Positions 9,001 to 16,886 of a stretch of DNA of 48,289 bases are shown here, piece by piece. The DNA is from UBA6901 sp964355495 (GTDB taxonomy: Bacteria > Pseudomonadota > Gammaproteobacteria > Acidiferrobacterales > UBA6901). Positions within the stretch are counted from its first letter, which is position 1. Each line of letters starts with the position of its first letter. The stretch covers positions 1 through 48,289 of the forward strand of contig CAYHES010000003.1 in NCBI GenBank assembly GCA_964355495.1. The letters are read 5' to 3'. The translations under genes were made by a program, and so were the position numbers. Under the pieces are notes generated by a model. The model did not search any database and was not told the origin of the DNA. It was given only the letters and a program-made list of their open reading frames with translations.

Positions 9001-9597
9001 GGCATCATGGACAAGTTTGCCACCGAGTACGTCAAGCCGTTCACGGATACCGGCGGCAGCCGCGGTGCGGATGATCAAGGGCTGGGAATCTCGGCCGGAA
9101 CGCTGGCCCAGGTCAAGCGGGCACAGACCATCAAGAGCGTGTTCTTCGGCGTCAATCCGGCCATCCCCGGCGCGAGTTTTCAGTTGCGGCCATTCTTCAT
9201 GGACAAGACGAATGCGCGCTTCATACTCGAGGTGGGAGACACCCGCATTGCCTACAACCACGGCCCCAAGTTCTGGACAACCATCAACTGGGTGGGCCGC
9301 GAGGACAAAAACCGGGTGCGCGTCATTTTTGAAGATCTCAACGACCAGCAACACTCGCTCACCTTCGAGGGACCGTGGTCGTGGTTCAGGCTGCAGGACA
9401 GATCCAACTTGTCAAAAACCCCCGTTGCCAATGTGTATCTCGCGACCTATTCGGTTCCCGACGGAAATCACGGCGGAAATGACCGGGTCAAGTCTTCCGG
9501 CAATCATACCGTGCGTTATGAAATCAAGAGCCAAAGCGCGAACAACCCGCTGGACAGGGATTTGCTGGGCGGTTTCCGTTGCACGGATGGAGTCTAG
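6040..9597 (+). CDS. tssM: T6SS membrane subunit TssM (IcmF/VasK)
   Basis: TssM is the large inner-membrane protein that spans the periplasm and joins TssL to TssJ. At 1185 residues it has the normal length. Two N-terminal membrane segments (about 11-29 and 48-62) precede a cytoplasmic NTPase-like domain with an intact Walker A, GPPGSGKTT at 139-147, and a Walker B-like VLIDTAGRY around Asp188. A third membrane segment lies at about 455-478, followed by the periplasmic IcmF-related and C-terminal beta domains. The TAG stop at 9595-9597 is part of the CTAG end of a MITE, so the last residues may have been set by that insertion. The effector pair at 5123-6005 separates it from tssL. Confidence 0.96.
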   Translation: MKKVIEFFKNRIVISVVGLFVVSLLIWFVGPHIKFGSDNFAPLEGQVTRLLIIMVIIVLWGLNNLRISLQNAKSNAELVADLQGNQSSSQGILSEQRTEEMQVIGERFSQALRTLQKLKFKGTGSRKALYELPWYIIIGPPGSGKTTALVNSSLEFPLAEKFGKEALQGVGGTRNCDWWFTNEAVLIDTAGRYTTQDSHKIIDSGAWDGFLDLLKRNRRRRPINGAIVAISLQELLTQTEDERIAHAKTIRSRIDELMEKLEIRFPIYLMFTKTDLVSGFSEFFEDLGKEAREQVWGVSLPNAPNPSQSPDFDFLQDEYHNLTRRLYERVLARVHQERDVNRRGAIQGFPLQMENLKDMALQFVQQTFAKNRYQYQPYLRGVYFTSGTQDGTPIDRLISSVSANFGFDREATQSKFGMGKSFFLGQLFRDVIFPESELVGANRKYEMFIRWSQRGAHVGLALLTIILITVWAGSFARNEVYVREVQAYISEFSAERNRLSASADVLREMLPMLNALAKASTVYDQDAHPWLSGLGMYDGRLDAAADRAYAAQLKRLVLPRLLSIMEARLRQGSQGGDLYDNFTTYMMFNKVEHKDVERMTGWFDAHWDQEMPGQATLRSELKTHSAELVKLELEPAELNRPLVASIRAQLLQVPVAQRIYSRLRSKPEYANRVNLLNEFGESVRTSFVMNDAVMQRLMLPVLFTKRAYEEIDLSPKSELLAGLLREKWVLADSNDDSRADFVKGDLDGISREVKELYLADYRSNWENVFAALQVKPFEDVRQANDALLKFTDPVYSPLLAILKVSTANTALTNQFISNLVDDAKDGSKGKAASLLAAQVKLNQVDARFQELNQQLREAKDKPSPISGSIQKIRQMQEFVNELSISPDPGKMAFGLAKARHQGGGGNAITALVAHAKTSPDPVNRWLQSLSSETWRVIMRTAHGHVNQEWKNQVQNVCTSTLAGRYPFKSDSSSEVTLLDFTEFFKPGGIMDKFATEYVKPFTDTGGSRGADDQGLGISAGTLAQVKRAQTIKSVFFGVNPAIPGASFQLRPFFMDKTNARFILEVGDTRIAYNHGPKFWTTINWVGREDKNRVRVIFEDLNDQQHSLTFEGPWSWFRLQDRSNLSKTPVANVYLATYSVPDGNHGGNDRVKSSGNHTVRYEIKSQSANNPLDRDLLGGFRCTDGV

Positions 9598-9735
9598 TGT
9601 AGTGCTTCATGCTGTTTGGAACTTATAACTTACCGGAGCCACCTGTAGGTCGGGCTTTAGCCCGACATGTCGGCCTGAAGGCCGACCTACATAACGAACA
9701 AGCAATGTTCCATAAATTGTGAAGCACCACACTAG
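9594..9735. mobile_element. 142-bp MITE with IS630-like CTAG ends
   Basis: The ends are inverted repeats: CTAGTGTAGTGCTTCA on the left and, read inward from the right, CTAGTGTGGTGCTTCA, followed by further similarity (GGAAC). Both ends fall on CTAG, which suits the IS630/Tc1-mariner habit of inserting at TA, often within CTAG. The centre holds two tandem hairpins, GTCGGGC-TTTA-GCCCGAC (9649-9666) and GTCGGCC-TGAA-GGCCGAC (9669-9686), within a larger palindrome (9645-9690). There is no coding capacity. The left end supplies the stop codon of tssM, and a solitary matching end lies at 45385-45399. Confidence 0.75.
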
Positions 9736-9833
9736 GATCGGTCTGCTGGCGGTCTGGCCGGCCGGGACAGAATCTGCCGGCGTGATGGATAAAGAAGGGT
9801 TGTTCCTTTTGAGAGGTTTCTGAGGTGGGTTTG

Positions 9834-10598
9834 ATGAGCGAGCCTGGCGTGTACGGAAAGCTTCCCGCGCATGGCGATTTTATCCAGCGCAATCTCTCGC
9901 CTGCGTTTGTCAGGGAGTGGGATGTGTGGCTGCAGCATTTTGTCGCCGGCGCAAAGGAGAAAATTGGCACGGACTGGCTGGAGATTTACCTGACCAGTCC
10001 GATCTGGCGATTTGCATTTTCCGCTGGTGTCATCGATGAAGGCCGCTGGGCCGGCATCCTCATGCCGAGCGTCGACCAGGTTGGCCGATATTTTCCGTTC
10101 ACGATCGCGGTGCGGATGTCGGCCAACCAGAATCCGATGGAGTTTATGTCGCTGCAGACGTCCTGGTTCACGGCTGTCGAAGAACTGGGGTTACGCGCAC
10201 TGAACAGCGAGATCCTGCTCGATGACCTTGTTCAGGAGCTGGCCGGCGTGAAACACCACCTGGAGTCGGCCTATGTTGTCGCCGACAAGCTGACGGAGTC
10301 CGGCGCGATGCAGGTTGACATGGAGTTCGAGGAGCAATCGGCCGCCTCGGTCTACCCCTGCATGCTCGATGCCGTGCTGGCCAGGCTGCTGAGCAGTTAC
10401 AGCATCTGGAGCACCACCGGATCGGAACGCGTGGCACCTTGTGTGTTCAACGTGCAGGGTTTGCCGACCGTGAGCAAGCTGCCCGCAATGCTCGACGGCC
10501 AATGGCGGCAATGGGGCTGGATGCAACCTTATACGCTGCAATCCGTGACCGGCGTGGAAAGCCAGGGACAACAAGGTTTGCATTCTACGGAGAAGTGA
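9834..10598 (+). CDS. tagF: T6SS-associated protein TagF
   Basis: The N-terminus has the TagF signature, GVYGKLPAHGDFIQRNL, and the length of about 254 residues is standard for the single-domain form. TagF represses T6SS post-translationally in Pseudomonas and Agrobacterium, where it acts with the FHA protein. In other bacteria it is fused to PppA; here pppA is a separate gene 2 kb downstream. The ATG at 9834 with GAGG upstream is preferred; an in-frame GTG at 9825 is possible. The gene follows directly after the MITE behind tssM. Confidence 0.9.
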   Translation: MSEPGVYGKLPAHGDFIQRNLSPAFVREWDVWLQHFVAGAKEKIGTDWLEIYLTSPIWRFAFSAGVIDEGRWAGILMPSVDQVGRYFPFTIAVRMSANQNPMEFMSLQTSWFTAVEELGLRALNSEILLDDLVQELAGVKHHLESAYVVADKLTESGAMQVDMEFEEQSAASVYPCMLDAVLARLLSSYSIWSTTGSERVAPCVFNVQGLPTVSKLPAMLDGQWRQWGWMQPYTLQSVTGVESQGQQGLHSTEK

Positions 10599-10599
10599 C

Positions 10600-11607
10600 A
10601 TGCCAAAAACAAGTTTTCCAGTCAGCGCATTTAAGTGTGGTAAGAAATATTTTTTCTTAATGGCGGCATTGCTGGGACTGGTTATTTCACCATCGCTGTT
10701 CGCCGATCCTCCGCCCGCCAGCGGCAAGCTGTCGTTCGACACGCCTAATTTCCAGACGGCGCCGCCGCAGGTCACCGAACCCACGCCCGCCAGCGTCTTC
10801 GGTAACTATGCCGGCGCGGGCAAATGCGCGCCCGGTACTCCTAAGCCTTGCACCGACACAGGCGCCATGGACAACGTCTTTATCCAGCTTTTTGTAAAAC
10901 CGGAGACGGACGAAGAAAAACAAATCAGGGAATTTGTCGGCCGGGAAAAAACCGATGCCCGCGTAGCGATTCGGATACTCCGCGACCACGGCCATAGCTG
11001 CACCCTTGAAGGCGGGATGTACTGGTCTGGGGATCATTTGGAATTTCAAGATAGACCGCCTTACGGAACTAAAATTTGCAAACTGCAACTTTGGCCAAAA
11101 GACGGTGCCTTGGAGATAAAAGACCCCGGCAATGTCTGCGGTTGGAAGTTTTGCTCCACTGATAAACCAATGACGCTGGTGGGCAGACGCTTCAAGAAGG
11201 GCCCCGACCAACTGCTCGCGGCCTACAAGAAGTCCACCACCCCCCCGCCTGCGGCTATCTTCGGCACGTACAATGGCAACGGCCAGTGCTCGGCGACGGA
11301 TGAGCGCAAGACTTCAGTTTGTAGAGGAAACAAGAACACGGATTATGTAATCGTCAAGCCTGGCAAATCGGCGGATGCGCGCGTGGTGTTTGACGATGCG
11401 AGCTGCCGCCTGGATGCAGACGCCATGTGGCTCGGTAACCATCTCGCCTTCATAAGAGAGACACCCGATAGCCCCGGAAATCCTGAAGTTTGGCAATTCT
11501 GGTTCAAGGACAACACCGTGGTGGTAAGGGGTGTCGGCAATAACCATTGCGCGATGGGGTATTTCAAGAAAGCCCCGACACCGCCCAGCGGCGTCACCCA
11601 ACGCTAA
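10600..11607 (+). CDS. secreted protein with tandem duplicated domain, candidate lysozyme immunity
   Basis: This is a 335-residue protein with a signal peptide: a basic start, a hydrophobic core at about residues 18-32, and cleavage near SLFA-DP. The mature part is two copies of one domain of about 110-130 residues. Copy 1 starts near FGNYAGAGKC and copy 2 near FGTYNGNGQC; both contain a DARV stretch, a conserved W-x-G-[DN]-HL motif, a tryptophan/phenylalanine-rich strand and paired cysteines. I do not recognise the domain. It starts 1 nt after tagF and is followed at 18 nt by a GH24-type lysozyme gene, so a periplasmic inhibitor of that enzyme is the natural guess. Immunity before effector is the reverse of the other pairs here. 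Confidence 0.6.
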   Translation: MPKTSFPVSAFKCGKKYFFLMAALLGLVISPSLFADPPPASGKLSFDTPNFQTAPPQVTEPTPASVFGNYAGAGKCAPGTPKPCTDTGAMDNVFIQLFVKPETDEEKQIREFVGREKTDARVAIRILRDHGHSCTLEGGMYWSGDHLEFQDRPPYGTKICKLQLWPKDGALEIKDPGNVCGWKFCSTDKPMTLVGRRFKKGPDQLLAAYKKSTTPPPAAIFGTYNGNGQCSATDERKTSVCRGNKNTDYVIVKPGKSADARVVFDDASCRLDADAMWLGNHLAFIRETPDSPGNPEVWQFWFKDNTVVVRGVGNNHCAMGYFKKAPTPPSGVTQR

Positions 11608-11625
11608 ACATTCAAGGAGAACGCC

Positions 11626-12369
11626 ATGCATGCCAGCGTCAGGAGCTATTTCATCAAGTTCAATGAAGACATTGAAGGCAGGGTCGACTATATGTACCTC
11701 GACATCAAGGGCCTCGTGACCATCGGCGTGGGCAATTTGATCGACGTTGAAACGGCAAGCGATACGAAGAATCTCAAGAGGGTCATGGAGGAGCTGTTAA
11801 CGCTGCCCTTCGTGTACAAGAAAGGTCATCTCAACGCCGGCAAGCCAGCAAGCAGGGCCGACATCGAGGCCGAGTGGAAGCTGGTAAAAAGCAAGCAGGA
11901 AAAGGCAAAAGAAGGCGCCCTCGCCTTTGTAAACATCACCAAGCTGGAACTCAAGAAAGAAGCCATCAATGCCATGGCCTTCAAGAAAGCCGGTGCAATG
12001 GAAAAAGAGTTGAAAGTCGACCGGCCCTTCTGGGATTTCGACAAATGGCCGGCAGATGCGCAGTTGGGTCTGTTGAGCATGGCCTGGGCGCTGGGAGCGC
12101 CGAAGATCGGAAATGGGTGGCCCAATTTTAAAGCCGCCTGCGGAAAACAAGATTTCGACACGGCGGCAAAGCACAGTCATATTCTCGACGCGAATAATCC
12201 CGGCGTAACCCCGCGTAATACCGCCAACCTGCGTTTATTCAAAAAACGCCGCGGCGGTACTGGCGAGCGATGGAAAGAATCTTGCCGAGAATATCCAACA
12301 GCGCCTTACACTGCACTATCCCCATATTATGGCGAAGAAGATAACGATTCGAGGATAGAAAACTCCTGA
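11626..12369 (+). CDS. GH24/T4-lysozyme-like muramidase effector
   Basis: The first 40 residues reproduce the phage T4 lysozyme active-site layout with identical spacing: Glu17 in IEG, Asp26 in YLD and Thr32 in VTIGVG correspond to T4 Glu11, Asp20 and Thr26. The protein has 247 residues and no signal peptide, suiting delivery by T6SS into the target periplasm to cleave glycan strands. A later motif, MAWALGAP (about 145-152), resembles the substrate-groove helix of this superfamily. A strong AAGGAG ribosome site precedes the ATG. The upstream gene is its probable immunity partner. A prophage origin is unlikely because no holin, spanin or phage genes are nearby. Confidence 0.75.
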   Translation: MHASVRSYFIKFNEDIEGRVDYMYLDIKGLVTIGVGNLIDVETASDTKNLKRVMEELLTLPFVYKKGHLNAGKPASRADIEAEWKLVKSKQEKAKEGALAFVNITKLELKKEAINAMAFKKAGAMEKELKVDRPFWDFDKWPADAQLGLLSMAWALGAPKIGNGWPNFKAACGKQDFDTAAKHSHILDANNPGVTPRNTANLRLFKKRRGGTGERWKESCREYPTAPYTALSPYYGEEDNDSRIENS

Positions 12370-12373
12370 CAAG

Positions 12374-12404
12374 TTGACGCGAAATATTCGCCAGGGTGTA
12401 TACA
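12374..12404 (+). promoter_or_regulatory. possible promoter upstream of pppA-ppkA
   Basis: TTGACG (12374-12379) and TATACA (12399-12404) are separated by 19 bp, slightly longer than ideal. They lie in a 162-nt spacer between the lysozyme gene and pppA, where a new transcription unit would be expected. Sequence match only. Confidence 0.3.
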
Positions 12405-12531
12405 GTAGTGCCCAGGAGTTCAGAACAGGGGGTGCATAAAAATTTGTATAAACGGTCATACGGCAGTAAATCGCCATTGATTACCCAAGCTACTGAATAT
12501 AGATAAATCCAATTACGTTAGATCATTTGCA

Positions 12532-13299
12532 ATGAACGACATCACGGTCAGACGTCCCATCCAATGGGTGTGCTCCTCCGCCACCAATGTGGGCACGGTG
12601 CGGACGGTAAATGAGGATGCCGTGCTGGAGCGCCCGGAGATCGGACTGTGGGCAGTGGCGGACGGCATGGGCGGGCATGACGCCGGCAACGTGGCGAGCC
12701 GAATGATCGTCGAGACCCTGGGAGATGTGCAAAAGCCGGACGGGTTGAGCGATTACGTCACATCCATCGAGAATTCCATCCTGGATGCCAACCAGCGGCT
12801 GCTTGAGTACTCGGAAATCGTTCTGGATGGGCGTGTCGTTGGCAGCACCTTTGTCGGTTTGATGATTTACGGCCGGGTGGGTGTTTGCCTGTGGATGGGG
12901 GATTCGCGTCTGTACCGGTATCGGGGGCAAGAGTTCGTCCAGATATCGCGCGACCACAGTCAGGTATCGGAACTGTTGCAGGCCGGCGCCATTACGGAAG
13001 AGGAGGCGGCCAATCATCCGGAATCGAACGTCATCACCCGTGCCGTGGGCACGAGCGATGAGTTGTATCTAGACCTGGATGTTTTTGACGTCCAGATTGG
13101 CGATACTTTCCTGCTGTGCAGCGATGGCTTGTACAATGCCGTCGACCAGGAAGCCATCGTTAGACATTTAAGCGCCAACGATACAACCGCGATGGCCGCC
13201 GGGTTAATCGACAGCGCGCTGGAAAATGGCGCATCCGATAATGTTTCCGTGGTCGTCATTAAAGGTGTCCGGCATCCACAGCAAAAGGATGCGGCCTGA
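12532..13299 (+). CDS. pppA: T6SS PP2C-type serine/threonine phosphatase PppA
   Basis: This is a 255-residue single-domain PP2C phosphatase. The metal-binding motifs are all present: NEDAV near residue 28, ADGMGGHDAG at about 43-52, MGDSRLYRYRG near 122, LLCSDGL near 195 and DNVSVVVIKG near 236. PppA reverses PpkA phosphorylation of the FHA protein or TssL and so turns assembly off or resets it. It lies 17 nt upstream of ppkA, the classical phosphatase-kinase pair. No membrane segment is present. Confidence 0.93.
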   Translation: MNDITVRRPIQWVCSSATNVGTVRTVNEDAVLERPEIGLWAVADGMGGHDAGNVASRMIVETLGDVQKPDGLSDYVTSIENSILDANQRLLEYSEIVLDGRVVGSTFVGLMIYGRVGVCLWMGDSRLYRYRGQEFVQISRDHSQVSELLQAGAITEEEAANHPESNVITRAVGTSDELYLDLDVFDVQIGDTFLLCSDGLYNAVDQEAIVRHLSANDTTAMAAGLIDSALENGASDNVSVVVIKGVRHPQQKDAA

Positions 13300-13316
13300 C
13301 GCAGGCGCTGCCCAAC

Positions 13317-15962
13317 ATGAACGAGAACGACAAAAACGGTCGCGGTAAAGGTTCGACGCCCAATCCGGATTCTGAAAAGTCCGGACGGCGTACTCAGGAC
13401 GAAACCGTCTTCCGCAAGGACGACGCTACCCGGCGCGCGCCAGCCAGGCCGGCGGCAACTCCTCCCGCGCCGCCGCCGCGCGATGCCACTGTCATGCGGT
13501 CGCGCAGCCCGGGCACGCACGCCGCCGACCCGGCTGCGGAGCCGGATGCCACGCGAATCAAGCCGGGGGCCGACCGGAATCGCGGACCGCAGCCAGAGCC
13601 GCAATCGCCCGGTCAAACCCGGGTACGGCAAGCGGCGCCAGCCGGCCACGGCGCGCAGCCCATTATCCCCAAGGTCGAGCAATTCCAGGTACTCAAAGGC
13701 CGTTTCACCCTGGAAAAGGTCATAGGCGTTGGCGGCATGGGGGTGGTCTACAAGGCCTCGGACCGGCTTAAGGTCGAGGCTCACGACCGCGAGCCGTATG
13801 TCGCGATCAAGGTATTGAGCGAGGAATTCAAGGCGCATCCGGAATCGTTCATCGCGCTCCAGCGCGAATCGCGCAAGACGCAACGCATGGCGCATCCAAA
13901 CGTTGTGAAGGTATTCGACTTCGACCGTGATGGCGACATCGTCTTTATGACGATGGAGTATATGAAAGGCCGTCCGCTGGACGAGCTCATAAAACAATAC
14001 AGCACGACCGGTCTTCCGCAGGACGACGTGTGGAACATCATGAACGGACTGTGTTCGGCCCTCATTCATGCGCACGATGAAAACATCGTGCATTCCGACT
14101 TCAAGCCCGGAAATATTTTTATCACCGAATCCGGCATGCCGAAGATCTTTGACTTCGGCATCGCGCGCGCGGTTGCAAATGTCGACCGGCAGGGTGGCCG
14201 GACACGCGATGTTACGGTGTTCGACGCCGGTACATTGGGCGCTTTAACGCCGGCCTACGCCAGCCTGGAAATGCTGCTCGGCGAGAAGCCCGATATCAGG
14301 GACGATATCTACGCGCTGGGTTGTATCGCGTACGAAATGCTGACCGGTGAGCATCCCTTCAACCGTTTACCGGCCGATGAAGCCCTGAAGCGCGGTCTAA
14401 AACCGAAGAAGATCACCGGCATCAAGAGACGGCAGTGGAAGGCAATCGAGAAGGCGCTGGCCTTCAAGCGCGAAAATCGTACAAGCTCCGTAAAAGAGTT
14501 TTATGAGGAGATCCTGGCGAAAGCCAAGCCGTCGTATATTCTCGGCGCGGCGCTCTCGATCGTCCTGGCCATTGCGCTGGCCACCTATTTGATCGTAACC
14601 GTCAAGTCTGCCCCGCAGAACCAGCCGGCCATGCAGCTGGACGAGATCGAATTCGGCATTCGCTACAATCTGTTCAAGGAAAAAATTGAAAAGTTATTGC
14701 GCGACCCAGGCTTTACCGACGCCTGGGAAAGCTCGCTCTGGGAAGAGTACTCGGGCATGAAAGCTCTGATATCCGAGCGTAAAGACAAATGGTTCGCTGC
14801 AACCACGGAAGAGATTTACCGGTTGTATGTCAAGGTATACGGCGAGCATCTGGAAAAGCAGAGCTATAAGCGCGCCGAGGTGCTGTTAACCAATGCCTAT
14901 CGCTATGCCACGGACAAAAGTTACCTCGACGCCGAAAAGGACAAACTCGCTGCTCTCCTCCTCGAGGCGAATGCAAGACTGAAGGCCCAGGAGGACGATA
15001 AGAATCGTGCTGCCGAGACGCGCCAGACCCGTGTCACGGAAGAGACCAAGCGCACCGGCACATTCGAGCTGGCGCTGAGGAATGTCAATCAACAATTACG
15101 CTGCGAATCCAACCTCAGCATGCGCGATTTCAGCGTCGCCGTCGATAAATTGCGTTCGATGGATGAAGGTCGTTATCGCGGAATGGAACAAAACATCATT
15201 GCCAGCCTGGCAGGGTGTATCAATAAAATAGGAAAATCCCAGCCCGAAAGAGCCATGGAAGCCAAAAACTATGCCTTGCGCATATTTCCCAAGAACAGTC
15301 TGATTGCCGGCATCAATATCGCACCGCGCGAGGCTTGCAACAAATCGCTTGCCGGCTTGGGCGCGCGTGGCGATGCCGCGGTTTGCCGCGATAAAATCCA
15401 GGGCGCGATGTCCGGTCCCGCACTGGTTGTCGTCCCGGGATCGGGAGCTATTCAGGTCTTTGCCATTGGTAAGTACGAAGTATCGGTCAAGGAAATCAAT
15501 CAATTCTGTAGCGCGACCAAATCCTGCAAGTCGCTGAGCAGTGCAGAGGATGGTTTCCCGGCGACAAACATCCATGTCGACACGGCAATCGAGTTCACCC
15601 GATGGCTGAGCCGCACCACCAAACAGAAATACCGTCTGCCTACCCGGTCAGAATGGGTTTATGCGGCCAATGCCGCCAATCGTACGCACGATCCTAACCG
15701 TAACTGCACCTTCAGTACCCACGGAATCGAAAAGGGCGGGCAACTGGTGCGTGTAAACGTCGGTACCCAGAACAGCTGGGGCCTCGTCAATTACCTGGGC
15801 AACAGCCAGGAATGGGTCTATGACAAGAGCCGGAATGTGGTTGCGGTCGGCGGATCGTACGAGGACGCCATGGCCAGCTGTAATGTCGATTCTGTCACGA
15901 GCCACTCCGGGAATCCGGATATCAAGACAGGCTTCAGGGTGGTGCGGGAGATTGCGCAGTAA
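13317..15962 (+). CDS. ppkA: T6SS serine/threonine kinase PpkA with FGE-type C-terminus
   Basis: This is an 881-residue membrane kinase. Residues 1-120 are disordered and carry four threonine motifs: TVFR (Thr30), TVMR (Thr58), TRIK (Thr79) and TRVR (Thr101). The kinase domain (about 128-400) has the glycine loop GVGGMGVVYK (137-146), Lys165, the catalytic loop HSDFKPGNI with Asp261, and DFG at 279-281. One membrane segment (about 407-429) leads to a periplasmic region with a helical stretch (about 440-640) and a C-terminal formylglycine-generating-enzyme-like domain (about 690-880), where the RLPTRSEW and GFRVVRE motifs are visible. Such domains in kinases are thought to sense ligands rather than act as enzymes. 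HSD in place of HRD marks a non-RD kinase. It is followed without a gap by a 66-codon gene. Confidence 0.93.
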   Translation: MNENDKNGRGKGSTPNPDSEKSGRRTQDETVFRKDDATRRAPARPAATPPAPPPRDATVMRSRSPGTHAADPAAEPDATRIKPGADRNRGPQPEPQSPGQTRVRQAAPAGHGAQPIIPKVEQFQVLKGRFTLEKVIGVGGMGVVYKASDRLKVEAHDREPYVAIKVLSEEFKAHPESFIALQRESRKTQRMAHPNVVKVFDFDRDGDIVFMTMEYMKGRPLDELIKQYSTTGLPQDDVWNIMNGLCSALIHAHDENIVHSDFKPGNIFITESGMPKIFDFGIARAVANVDRQGGRTRDVTVFDAGTLGALTPAYASLEMLLGEKPDIRDDIYALGCIAYEMLTGEHPFNRLPADEALKRGLKPKKITGIKRRQWKAIEKALAFKRENRTSSVKEFYEEILAKAKPSYILGAALSIVLAIALATYLIVTVKSAPQNQPAMQLDEIEFGIRYNLFKEKIEKLLRDPGFTDAWESSLWEEYSGMKALISERKDKWFAATTEEIYRLYVKVYGEHLEKQSYKRAEVLLTNAYRYATDKSYLDAEKDKLAALLLEANARLKAQEDDKNRAAETRQTRVTEETKRTGTFELALRNVNQQLRCESNLSMRDFSVAVDKLRSMDEGRYRGMEQNIIASLAGCINKIGKSQPERAMEAKNYALRIFPKNSLIAGINIAPREACNKSLAGLGARGDAAVCRDKIQGAMSGPALVVVPGSGAIQVFAIGKYEVSVKEINQFCSATKSCKSLSSAEDGFPATNIHVDTAIEFTRWLSRTTKQKYRLPTRSEWVYAANAANRTHDPNRNCTFSTHGIEKGGQLVRVNVGTQNSWGLVNYLGNSQEWVYDKSRNVVAVGGSYEDAMASCNVDSVTSHSGNPDIKTGFRVVREIAQ

Positions 15963-16163
15963 ATGAGCGACGAGATGAAAAAATATTCGCTGGAACTGCG
16001 GCGACTCAACGGCGAATACTATCATCAGCAGATGACGGTGGATGACTATCGAGCGCTGCGCAAAGTGATATTCGACAATCTCGAAATGGAATTTGTCCGG
16101 AGCTATGATAGCGGCGACGGGCGCGAGACGTCTTCACTGGATGCGTCGACGTCTCGTACCTGA
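15963..16163 (+). CDS. small 66-residue cytoplasmic protein, unknown
   Basis: The ATG directly abuts the ppkA stop codon, so translation is probably coupled. The protein is charged, with a helical core around LRRLNGEYYHQQMTVDDY and YRALRKVIFDNLEMEF, then a polar tail. This loosely resembles a short SHOCT-like helix-hairpin oligomerisation segment, but I cannot assign it. A regulatory or adaptor role with PpkA is a guess from position only. Confidence 0.55.
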   Translation: MSDEMKKYSLELRRLNGEYYHQQMTVDDYRALRKVIFDNLEMEFVRSYDSGDGRETSSLDASTSRT

Positions 16164-16254
16164 ACAAATCGAAGCGCTAATTCGCGTGACGGTCTGTGCG
16201 GAATATCCGTAACGAGAATCCGGTTGGTTTTTAATTTACTTCAAGAGGCAGATC

Positions 16255-16872
16255 ATGGAACTTGTTAAATTCTTTCAGTCTGGCGGTTTTTTCATGTACC
16301 CGATACTCGCCGTGTTCGCGCTTGGACTGGCGATTGTCGTGGAGCGCTATTTCTATTTGAAAAAAACCACGCACGCCACCAACAAGATGTGGTCGCAGCT
16401 GATGCCCATGCTGAAAGCCAGCGACTACAAACGTGCACAGCAAATGGTCGAAGCCAACAAGTCGCCGTTGTCTTCGATACTCAGTTACGGGTTCTCGCAA
16501 CACAACGAAAAAAAACGCCGGGAAATCGTCGAGGCCGCCATGGAAGAGGGCATGATGGATGCCATGCCCGATCTGGTGCAGCGCACCCATTACCTGGCTA
16601 CGTTTGCCAACATTGCCACGCTGCTGGGGTTGCTTGGCACCATTATCGGCCTGATACAGGCATTCACCGCCGTCGCCTCGGCGGACCCGGCCGAAAAGGC
16701 CGACCTGCTCTCGGCGAGCATTTCGGTGGCCATGAATACCACGGCCTTTGGCCTGGTCGCCGCCATCCCCCTGCTACTGGCCCATTCCTACCTGGTAACG
16801 AAAACCGCGCGCCTGATCGATGTTCTGGAAAAGGCGGCGGTGAAATCGCTTAATTTGATGGTTCACGAATAA
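16255..16872 (+). CDS. MotA/TolQ/ExbB proton channel family protein
   Basis: This 205-residue protein has three membrane segments: about 12-32, and two close together in the second half around the conserved LATFANIATLLGLLGTIIGL and TTAFGLVAAIPLLL stretches. The latter match the core TM2/TM3 helices of the TolQ/ExbB/MotA family, which form a pentameric channel around an ExbD/TolR dimer and use the proton gradient. A cytoplasmic loop with basic residues lies between the first two segments. It starts a four-gene set with two ExbD-like genes and a TonB-like gene. Its neighbours imply a job connected with T6SS or envelope peptidoglycan rather than iron uptake, but that is inference. Confidence 0.88.
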   Translation: MELVKFFQSGGFFMYPILAVFALGLAIVVERYFYLKKTTHATNKMWSQLMPMLKASDYKRAQQMVEANKSPLSSILSYGFSQHNEKKRREIVEAAMEEGMMDAMPDLVQRTHYLATFANIATLLGLLGTIIGLIQAFTAVASADPAEKADLLSASISVAMNTTAFGLVAAIPLLLAHSYLVTKTARLIDVLEKAAVKSLNLMVHE

Positions 16873-16886
16873 TCAGGTTTGCCGCA

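Noticed and set aside
11626..12369. Lysozyme gene as part of a prophage
   Set aside because: No phage structural, holin or integrase genes nearby; the neighbours are tagF, a secreted protein and pppA.
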